The translations under genes were made by a program, and so were the position numbers. The notes below the pieces were generated by a model that saw only the letters and a program-made list of their open reading frames with translations, ran no database searches and was not told where the DNA came from. Shown here piece after piece: positions 6,190-11,102 of a stretch of DNA of 11,102 nt. Source of the stretch: Pseudomonadota bacterium (GTDB lineage Bacteria > Pseudomonadota > Alphaproteobacteria > JAAXGF01); NCBI GenBank assembly GCA_022563655.1, contig JADFMW010000065.1:1-11102 (forward strand), read 5' to 3'. Every line of letters starts with the position of its first letter. Position 1 is the stretch's first letter.

Positions 6190-6314
6190 CTAAGTCTACG
6201 AAAATCTACGGATGATCTTAAAATTAAGTTAATGCTGATAAAATATGGCTAATAGTTACTTTTTTGTTATGATATGAATAAAGGCAAAGATATCCTGAGA
6301 CTAGTTTATATACC
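6190..6314. other. AT-rich island upstream of the CHASE2 gene
   Basis: About 125 bp are strongly AT-rich, in sharp contrast to the GC-rich surroundings. The island contains TTAA-N7-TTAA (6218-6232), a T6 run (6260-6265), TATGAT (6268-6273) and TTTATATA (6305-6312). It has the look of a promoter/operator region serving the CHASE2 gene on the minus strand and possibly a plus-strand transcript. No complete -35/-10 pair could be fixed. Confidence 0.6.
6218..6232. promoter_or_regulatory. Perfect TTAA-N7-TTAA box (CtrA-type)
   Basis: TTAA, seven bases (AATTAAG), TTAA: an exact match to the CtrA core consensus, 121 bp upstream of the CHASE2 start codon and inside the AT-rich island. A third TTAA (6224-6227 region) is not exact, but the spacer is also AT-rich. 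The AT-rich setting raises the chance of a random match. Confidence 0.5.
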
Positions 6315-6327
6315 GCACGGAGAAATC

Positions 6328-6347
6328 CACTCCTTTTCAAGGAGGTG
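6328..6347 (+). promoter_or_regulatory. Hairpin sequestering a perfect Shine-Dalgarno
   Basis: On the plus strand CACTCCTT (6328-6335) pairs with AAGGAGGTG (6339-6347) around a TTC loop, with one bulged G. The 3' arm is an ideal Shine-Dalgarno (AAGGAGGTGA), so ribosome access would be controlled by this stem. No start codon lies at normal distance; the first ATG (6359) is 13 nt after GGAGG and opens only a 38-codon frame. Confidence 0.4.
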
Positions 6348-6422
6348 AAGGTCGTCGGATGGGGACCGGCGGCAGATCTGGAGCACCGCCGGGCCGTACG
6401 AACCGGCGTTGCACGCGCCTAG

Positions 6423-6472
6423 CTCGTGGATGCTGGCTCGGGATGCTGGCTCGTGGATGCCGGCTCGCGGGG
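6423..6472. repeat. Three-copy 13/14-bp minisatellite upstream of the short divK copy
   Basis: Units CTCGTGGATGCTGG (6423-6436), a 13-bp variant (6437-6449), CTCGTGGATGCCGG (6450-6463) and a partial fourth (6464-6472). It resembles the other minisatellites of this window in unit length but not in sequence. Confidence 0.85.
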
Positions 6473-6580
6473 TAGCGCCGACGGCCTAAAGCCGCACGAT
6501 CGCCGCCGATCTCGAGGCCATGGGGGGCCGCCGGAAGCGCCCCAACGGGCAAGTGCCGAACGGGAATCTTGCTCGATTTG

Positions 6581-6595
6581 ATAACAATAAAGTAA
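6581..6595 (+). promoter_or_regulatory. Candidate CtrA-type box upstream of the short divK copy (ATAA-N7-GTAA)
   Basis: Same box and spacing as 4350-4364, in the same TTTGATAAC...GTAACC context and at a similar distance from the start codon (about 97 versus 114 bp). Outside this context the two leaders do not align. A GAATC (GANTC, the CcrM methylation motif of Alphaproteobacteria) lies 12 bp upstream at 6564-6568. Confidence 0.45.
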
Positions 6596-6692
6596 CCGTT
6601 AGCCGAGTACGATAGAGCACTCCGCCGGCCAGCGTTGAGGTTGCTCGCGCGCCAGAAGTCGTTCGCGCCGAGCGGCGATCCGAGGTCAGGGC

Positions 6693-6875
6693 ATGACGCG
6701 CACCATACTCATCGTCGAAGACAACGAGATCAAGACCATCCCGGTCGTCGCCGTCACCGCCTTCGCGATGAAGGGCGACGAGGAGAAGTTCCGCGCTGGA
6801 GGCTGCGAGGCCTACATCGCCAAGCCCAGTGCGGTCACCGGGTTCGTCGAGACCGTGAAGCGGTTCGCCGGTTAG
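6693..6875 (+). CDS. Internally deleted DivK copy lacking the phospho-acceptor, upstream of pleD
   Basis: This 60-residue frame joins the first 12 residues of DivK (ILIVEDNE) directly to its last part (IKTIPVVAVTAFAMKGDEEKF...). Compared with the full-length gene, exactly 183 bp (61 codons) are missing, and the break falls in a 5-bp direct repeat ACGAG (4510-4514 and 4693-4697 in the intact copy). The phospho-acceptor Asp53 and helices 1-3 are gone; the acidic pair, Thr and Lys remain, as does the alpha4-beta5-alpha5 face. Over the 99 bp after the junction the copies differ at only three positions, all silent; the last 15 codons diverge. GAGG lies 7 nt before the ATG, so translation is plausible, and the stop is 7 bp before pleD. 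It could be a decaying duplicate, a leader cistron for pleD coupling, or a small interacting protein. It cannot be a working receiver. Confidence 0.8.
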   Translation: MTRTILIVEDNEIKTIPVVAVTAFAMKGDEEKFRAGGCEAYIAKPSAVTGFVETVKRFAG

Positions 6876-6882
6876 GTGGAAC

Positions 6883-8235
6883 ATGCCGGCCCGCGTTCTC
6901 GTGGTCGATGACCATCAGCTGAACGTCAAGCTTCTCGAGGCCAGGCTTTCAAGCGAGTATTACGACGTCATCACCGCCGCCGACGGCTTCATCGCGCTGG
7001 AGATGGTCCGCGAGAGGCGGCCCGACATCGTGCTCCTCGACATCATGATGCCGGGCATGGACGGCTTCGAGGTGTGCCGGCATATGAAGGCCGACCCCGC
7101 GCTCGAGCACATCCCGGTCATCATGGTCACGGCGCTCCGCGATCCCGCAAGCCGGGTGCGCGGGCTAGAGGCGGGCGCCGACGACTTCCTCACCAAGCCG
7201 ATCGACGACATCGCGCTGCTGGCGCGCGTGCGCTCGCTCTTGCGCATGAAGATGGTGCTCGACGAGTTGCACCTGCGCGACTACACGAACCTGCAGTTGG
7301 GGGCCATTGACGACGGCGCGTTCACCGCCGACAGCGGCGCCGATGCGCACATCCTCGTCGTCGAGGACGACGCCGACGACGCCGCCCTGATCGAGAGCGT
7401 TCTGTCCCGGGAGAACGCGGTGAGGTGCGTGAATACCGCCGAGGCGGCGTTGAACGCGCCCGGCGACGAGCCCTTGGACCTGATCATCGTGAGCCTGGAG
7501 CTCGACGGATACGACGGGCTGCGCCTGTGCTCGCAACTGCGAAGCCACGACGCCACCCGCCACGTGCCCCTTTTGATGCTGGTCGACCAGGACCACACGC
7601 AGCGCATGGTCAAGGGCCTCGACCTGGGCATCAACGACTATCTTTACAAGCCGATCGAGCGCAACGAGCTGATCGCCCGCGCGCGCAGCCAGATCCGTCA
7701 CAAGCGCTATCAGGACCGCCTGCGGAACGCCTACCGGCGCTCGGTCTCGCTGGCGCTCACCGACAGCCTGACCGGCCTCTACAACCGGCGCTACCTCACC
7801 TCCCACCTCGCCTCGCTGGTCGGCCGCCTGGCGGCGGAGGGCAAGCCGCTCGCCCTGGCCATGGTCGACATCGACCACTTCAAGGCGGTCAACGACACCC
7901 ATGGCCACGCCGCCGGCGACGACGTTCTGCGCGAGTTGGCGCGGCTGCTCAAGCGCTTCATCCGCTCGAGCGACCTGGCCGCCCGGCTGGGCGGCGAGGA
8001 GTTCGTCGTCGTCATGCCCGACACCGGCGTCGGCGGCGCCGAAGCGATCACCAGCCGGCTGCGCCGCGCGGTCGCCGACTCAACCGGGGTCAAGGCGCCG
8101 ATTACCGTGAGCATCGGCGTTGCCGAGCTGCAAGGGCCGAACGACACGCCGGAACGTCTGCTCAGGCGCGCCGACGACGCGCTCTACGAAGCCAAGCGCG
8201 GCGGCCGGAACCGGGTCATCGCCGCGGCCGGGTAG
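6883..8235 (+). CDS. pleD: PleD response regulator, diguanylate cyclase (REC-REC-GGDEF)
   Basis: The 450-residue protein has the PleD layout and length. REC1 (about 3-120) contains the Asp9/Asp10 pair, phospho-acceptor Asp53, Thr83 and Lys105. REC2 (about 155-275) is the adaptor domain: its acceptor position is Ser204 (IIVSLELDG). The GGDEF domain (about 285-448) has the active signature GGEEF (370-374), DIDHFKAVND with metal ligands (329-338), and an inhibitory I-site RSSD (361-364). PleD is phosphorylated by DivJ/PleC, dimerises, moves to the stalked/old pole and makes cyclic di-GMP, driving the swarmer-to-stalked transition in Caulobacter. AGGTGG precedes the ATG by 3 nt. In Caulobacter the gene upstream of pleD is divK; here that place is taken by the deleted copy, 7 bp away, so translational coupling is likely. 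Confidence 0.95.
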   Translation: MPARVLVVDDHQLNVKLLEARLSSEYYDVITAADGFIALEMVRERRPDIVLLDIMMPGMDGFEVCRHMKADPALEHIPVIMVTALRDPASRVRGLEAGADDFLTKPIDDIALLARVRSLLRMKMVLDELHLRDYTNLQLGAIDDGAFTADSGADAHILVVEDDADDAALIESVLSRENAVRCVNTAEAALNAPGDEPLDLIIVSLELDGYDGLRLCSQLRSHDATRHVPLLMLVDQDHTQRMVKGLDLGINDYLYKPIERNELIARARSQIRHKRYQDRLRNAYRRSVSLALTDSLTGLYNRRYLTSHLASLVGRLAAEGKPLALAMVDIDHFKAVNDTHGHAAGDDVLRELARLLKRFIRSSDLAARLGGEEFVVVMPDTGVGGAEAITSRLRRAVADSTGVKAPITVSIGVAELQGPNDTPERLLRRADDALYEAKRGGRNRVIAAAG

Positions 8236-8237
8236 AT

Positions 8238-8258
8238 AAAAGGGGACAGTCCCCTTTT
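8238..8258. terminator. REP-like hairpin between pleD and the aldehyde dehydrogenase gene
   Basis: A perfect inverted repeat: arms AAAAGGGGA and TCCCCTTTT around CAG, starting 2 bp after the pleD stop. With A-tract and T-tract ends it can act as a terminator in both directions between the convergent genes. CCCCTTTTAC recurs at 8251-8260 and 8265-8274, and CCCCTTTGA at 8277, giving three related 3' arms in about 35 bp. Similar AAAAGGGGACAG-type hairpins recur in many genomes as dispersed REP-like sequences (from memory, not checked). Confidence 0.6.
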
Positions 8259-8285
8259 ACCAGCCCCCTTTTACGGCCCCTTTGA

Positions 8286-9794
8286 TCAGGCGTCGAGGTT
8301 GATCCAGGTGGTCTTGAGCTGGACGTACTTCTCGAGCGCGTGCAACGACTTGTCGCGGCCGAACCCGGATTCCTTGAAGCCGCCGAACGGCACGGTGATG
8401 TCGTCGTTGTCGAAGCAGTTGATCCACACCGTGCCGGCGCGCAGGCGCCGCGCAGTCTTGTGGGCCTTGCCGAGGTCGCGGGTCCACACCGCGGCGGCGA
8501 GGCCGTAGATGGTTTCGTTGCCGATGCGAACCGCGTCGTCGGCGTCCTTGAAGGTGATGGTCGAGAGCACCGGGCCGAAGATCTCCTCCTGGGCGATCTT
8601 CATGCGGCTATCGACATTGTCGAACACCGTCGGCTCGACGTAGTAGCCGCCGCTGTCGGCGCGCGCGCGCCGGCCGCCGAACTTGAGCTCGGCGCCGCCC
8701 TCCTTGCCGGCCTCGATGTAGCCGAGCACCCTGTCGAGCTGGGTCTGGTCGACGATCGCGCCCATCTTGGTACGCGGATCGAGCGGCTCGCCCGGCTGCA
8801 TCTTCTGTGCGACCTGCTCGATCTTCTCGAGCACCCGATCCTTGATGTCGGCCTCGACCAAGAGCCGCGAGCCGGCGTTGCACACCTCGCCCTGGTTGAA
8901 GAAGATGCCGAACGCGGCCGCCTTGGCGGCGGCGTCGAGGTCGGGGCAGTCGGACATGATGATGTTCGGGGTCTTGCCGCCGCACTCGCAGCTCACCCGC
9001 TTCATGTTCGATTCGCCGGCGTACTTGAGGAACATCTTGGCGACCTCGATCGAGCCGGTGAAGGTGACGCAGTCGACGTCCATGTGCAGCCCCAGCGCCC
9101 GTCCGGCGGTCTCGCCGAAGCCGGGCACGACGTTGAACACGCCGTCGGGGATGCCGGCCTCGGTGGCGAGCTCGGCGATGCGGAGCGCCGTCAGCGGCGA
9201 CTGCTCGGCCGGCTTGACGATCATCGTGTTGCCGGTGGCGAGCGCCGGGCCGATCTTCCACGCCGCCATCAAGAGCGGGAAGTTCCACGGCACCACGGCG
9301 GCGACGACGCCGAGCGGCTCGCGGGTGATCAGCCCCAGCACCGAGGGGCCGGTCGGGGCGATCTCGTCGTAAGTCTTGTCCGCCGTCTCGGCGTACCAGG
9401 CGATGCACTTGGCGGCGGCGGGGATGTCGATGGCCAGGCTGTCGCTGATCGGCTTGCCCATGTCCAGCGTCTCGAGCAGCGCGAGCTCCTCCTTGTGCTG
9501 AAGAATCAGCTCGGCGAAGCGCAACAGCTTCTTCTTGCGCACGACGGGCGGCAGGTCCGACCAGCGGCCGTCATCGAAGGCCCGGCGCGCGGCGGCGACG
9601 GCGCGGTCGACGTCGGCGGCCTCGCACGCGGCGATCGCCGTGAGCACCTGGCCATTGGCCGGATTGACGCAGTCGAAGGTTTCGCCCGATTGCGCATCGA
9701 CGTAGTCGCCGTCGATGAACGCCTGGCCGCGGTGCGACAGGCCGGCGGCACGTGATTTCCAGTCGTCGAGGGAAAGCGCAGCAGCAGCAGACAT
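8286..9794 (-). CDS. NAD(P)-dependent aldehyde dehydrogenase, PuuC-like
   Basis: This 502-residue protein is a full-length ALDH-superfamily enzyme that oxidises an aldehyde to its acid with NAD(P). Along its whole length it resembles E. coli PuuC (gamma-glutamyl-gamma-aminobutyraldehyde dehydrogenase). Shared blocks are ETLDMGKPISDSL, VPWNFPLL (168-175, with Asn171), KPAEQSPLTALR (Lys194), FTGS (245-248), GESNMKRV and KSLHALEK near the C-terminus. The general base is Glu270 (in CECGGKTPN) and the nucleophile is Cys305 (NQGEVCNAG). It should be a cytosolic tetramer. The start is well supported: AGGAGG lies 6 nt before the ATG. It is the third gene of a minus-strand cluster after the aldolase and hydroxyacid dehydrogenase, 90 bp behind the latter, and may have its own promoter. 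No glutamine synthetase-like or amine oxidase gene is in view, so the putrescine substrate is unproven. Confidence 0.93.
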   Translation of the reverse strand: MSAAAALSLDDWKSRAAGLSHRGQAFIDGDYVDAQSGETFDCVNPANGQVLTAIAACEAADVDRAVAAARRAFDDGRWSDLPPVVRKKKLLRFAELILQHKEELALLETLDMGKPISDSLAIDIPAAAKCIAWYAETADKTYDEIAPTGPSVLGLITREPLGVVAAVVPWNFPLLMAAWKIGPALATGNTMIVKPAEQSPLTALRIAELATEAGIPDGVFNVVPGFGETAGRALGLHMDVDCVTFTGSIEVAKMFLKYAGESNMKRVSCECGGKTPNIIMSDCPDLDAAAKAAAFGIFFNQGEVCNAGSRLLVEADIKDRVLEKIEQVAQKMQPGEPLDPRTKMGAIVDQTQLDRVLGYIEAGKEGGAELKFGGRRARADSGGYYVEPTVFDNVDSRMKIAQEEIFGPVLSTITFKDADDAVRIGNETIYGLAAAVWTRDLGKAHKTARRLRAGTVWINCFDNDDITVPFGGFKESGFGRDKSLHALEKYVQLKTTWINLDA

Positions 9795-9806
9795 CGCCAG
9801 CCTCCT
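9795..9806 (-). promoter_or_regulatory. Shine-Dalgarno of the aldehyde dehydrogenase gene
   Basis: AGGAGG on the minus strand, 6 nt before the ATG at 9794; it fixes the start of the aldehyde dehydrogenase. Confidence 0.75.
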
Positions 9807-9884
9807 GGGGTCGTCGTAATTGGAAGGGTCGAATCGAGTTTACATTAAGGCCGCGCCCCCCGCTCGGCAAGCGAAGCTCCGCAC

Positions 9885-10847
9885 TTACAGCGTCTCGGGG
9901 TTGACGACGACGGCGGGGTCGAGGGTGCCGTCGAAGGCGTCGAGGACGTGCTGGGCGCAGGCAATGGCCATGCGCCGGCGGCACTCCTCGGTCAGCGCCG
10001 CGCTGTGCGGGCTGAGGACGACGTTGGCGAGCGCGAGAAGCGGGTTGTCGGGGCTCGGCGGCTCTTGGGCGAAGGTGTCGAGACCGGCGCCGGCGATGGC
10101 GCCGTTGATGAGCGCGCGCCCGAGCGCGCCGTCGTCGACCAGGCCGCCGCGCGCGGCGTTGATCAGGATCGCCGTCGGCTTCATCGCCGCGAGCTCGGCG
10201 GCGCCGATGAGGTTCCGGGTGGCGTCGGTGAGCGGCAGGTGCAGGCTGACGAAGTCGGCCTCGCCCAGGGCGTCGCGGAACTCGGCGACCGCGCGGCATC
10301 CGGCGGCGTCGATGTCGGCCGCGGCGACGAGCGGATCGTAAACCAGGACCGTCATCGCGAAGGCGCGGCAGAGGGCGGCGACGCGGCGGCCGATGCGGCC
10401 GAAGCCGACGACGAGCACGGTCTTGCGCCACAGCTCGGTGGCGGCGATCTCGTCGCGCTCGGCGAACCGCCCGCGGCGCACCGCGCGGTCGAGCGCAAAG
10501 CCCTTCCGCGACACCGCGAGCATCAGATAGAGCGTATGCTCGGCCACCGCCACGGCGTTGACGTCGCCGACCACGGCGAGCGGGATGCCGCGTTGGGTGA
10601 GCGCGTCGACGTCGACGTTTTCGAACCCGACACCGTGGCGCGACACCACCTCGAGCTGGCGCGCCAAGGTCAGCGTGTCGGCGTCGAGGCGGCGGTTGCG
10701 GACGATGATGGCGCTGGCCTCGACGATATGCAGGCGCAGGGCCTGGTCGGTGGCCTGGGTCATCTCGTGGACCGCCACGTCGTCCCGGGCGCGCAGCAGA
10801 TCGAGCCCATCGTCGTGGATGGGCTGGACGACGAGGACTTTTTTCAT
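9885..10847 (-). CDS. D-2-hydroxyacid dehydrogenase (phosphoglycerate dehydrogenase-like)
   Basis: The 320-residue product is a D-isomer-specific 2-hydroxyacid dehydrogenase, which interconverts 2-hydroxy and 2-keto acids with NAD(P). The substrate-binding domain covers about 1-100 and 290-320; the nucleotide-binding domain lies between and carries GFGRIG (148-153) and the acidic Asp171 that favours NAD. The catalytic triad is complete: Arg233 (NAARGGLVDDGAL), Glu262 (DTFAQEPP) and His281 (LSPHSA). RHGVGFENVDVDAL (70-83) is the usual substrate-loop motif. It lacks the regulatory ACT domain of long SerA proteins, so I do not call it SerA; glyoxylate, hydroxypyruvate or another keto acid are possible substrates. 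The start is the only in-frame one before an upstream stop; its ribosome binding site is weak. It lies 29 bp after the aldolase gene, probably in one operon. Confidence 0.92.
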   Translation of the reverse strand: MKKVLVVQPIHDDGLDLLRARDDVAVHEMTQATDQALRLHIVEASAIIVRNRRLDADTLTLARQLEVVSRHGVGFENVDVDALTQRGIPLAVVGDVNAVAVAEHTLYLMLAVSRKGFALDRAVRRGRFAERDEIAATELWRKTVLVVGFGRIGRRVAALCRAFAMTVLVYDPLVAAADIDAAGCRAVAEFRDALGEADFVSLHLPLTDATRNLIGAAELAAMKPTAILINAARGGLVDDGALGRALINGAIAGAGLDTFAQEPPSPDNPLLALANVVLSPHSAALTEECRRRMAIACAQHVLDAFDGTLDPAVVVNPETL

Positions 10848-10876
10848 GCCGGCTTCATGCCATCTTCACCCCGGCC

Positions 10877-11102
10877 TCACGCCGGATCGCCGCGCAAGGA
10901 ATCGACGATGTCGCGCGCCGCCGCGGCCAGGATGCGGACGTCCGACAGCACCGTGACGAACCGAAACCCCTGGTCGATCATGCGCCGCGCGTAGGCGGCG
11001 GTGGCGTTGTGAATGCCGGCGACGACGCCGTGGCGCGCCGCCGCGTCCACGACCTTGTCGATGGCCGCGACGACCTCGGGCTCGGTGCGGTCGAACTTGG
11101 CC
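10877..11102 (-). CDS. HpcH/HpaI-type aldolase, C-terminal part (runs off the window)
   Basis: The last 75 codons of a gene that enters from the right edge. The minus-strand translation begins AKFDRTEPEVVAAIDKVVDA and contains HGVVAGIHNATAA followed by GFRFVTVLSDVRILAAAARD. This order (helix, a Gly/His/Asn strand, then Gly-Phe-x-x-Val-x-x-x-Ser-Asp and a long helix) is typical of the end of the HpcH/HpaI aldolase/citrate lyase beta family, class II pyruvate aldolases that cleave 2-keto-4-hydroxy acids. The metal-binding and catalytic parts lie outside the window, so the substrate cannot be judged. The stop (TGA) is 29 bp before the hydroxyacid dehydrogenase start; together with the aldehyde dehydrogenase the set looks like a pathway for a hydroxy or keto acid. 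Confidence 0.75.
   Translation of the reverse strand, partial: AKFDRTEPEVVAAIDKVVDAAARHGVVAGIHNATAAYARRMIDQGFRFVTVLSDVRILAAAARDIVDSLRGDPA

Larger units (their letters stand above)
6098..6692. other. Long intergenic region between the CHASE2 gene and the short divK copy
   Basis: This 595-bp gap holds an AT-rich island, two CtrA-like sites near the CHASE2 side, a hairpin that hides a perfect Shine-Dalgarno, a minisatellite, and a CtrA-like box shared with divK; each is listed separately. A 38-codon plus-strand frame from 6359 crosses the minisatellite and has no family resemblance. No tRNA was found. Confidence 0.6.

Noticed and set aside
6359..6475. 38-codon plus-strand frame after the hairpin
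   Set aside because: The start is 13 nt from the Shine-Dalgarno core and the frame mostly translates the minisatellite; kept only as a possibility in the findings.
6486..6884. 132-codon minus-strand frame opposite the short divK copy
   Set aside because: A similar antisense frame exists opposite the intact divK only because the DNA is duplicated; neither resembles a known protein.
8340..9755. 471-codon plus-strand frame opposite the aldehyde dehydrogenase
   Set aside because: Shadow of a complete ALDH gene with catalytic residues; the plus-strand product is low-complexity.

Overview
The window is GC-rich DNA from an alphaproteobacterium. The evidence is a DivK/PleD pair (both with the family-typical Asp53), an EipB/DUF1849 periplasmic protein, a CHASE2 sensor remnant, and TTAA-N7-TTAA-type sites that resemble binding sites of the cell-cycle regulator CtrA. 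The order is uncertain; a Rhodospirillales-like lineage is a guess. No rRNA, tRNA, CRISPR array or transposase gene was found.

Left part (1-2987, all minus strand): a diguanylate cyclase with a GGDEF motif and an intact I-site, then a RidA-family protein, then a thiamine-diphosphate enzyme of the acetolactate synthase superfamily. The last two are 16 bp apart and probably form an operon. The diguanylate cyclase is preceded by six perfect or near-perfect 14-bp tandem repeats.

Centre (3377-8235): eipB (+); a full-length divK (+); a convergent CHASE2 membrane protein (-) whose C-terminal output part is lost, with an out-of-frame PAS fragment still readable; a 595-bp intergenic region with an AT-rich island; then a second, internally deleted divK copy (+) only 7 bp upstream of a complete pleD (+). 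The short copy has lost exactly 61 codons, including the phospho-acceptor Asp, between two copies of ACGAG. It remains an open frame with a good ribosome binding site. Both divK copies carry the same degenerate ATAA-N7-GTAA box upstream. The intergenic spaces here hold at least five different minisatellites, three of them with a unit of about 14 bp.

Right part (8286-11102, all minus strand): an HpcH/HpaI-type aldolase (C-terminal part only), a D-2-hydroxyacid dehydrogenase and a PuuC-like aldehyde dehydrogenase. They look like a catabolic gene cluster convergent with pleD and are separated from it by a REP-like hairpin.

In Caulobacter, DivK steers the DivJ/PleC/DivL/CckA circuit that controls CtrA, and PleD converts the same phosphorylation input into cyclic di-GMP. 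The central block is therefore a cell-polarity and c-di-GMP locus. It appears to have undergone duplication, deletion and repeat expansion. The history offered in the findings is inference.
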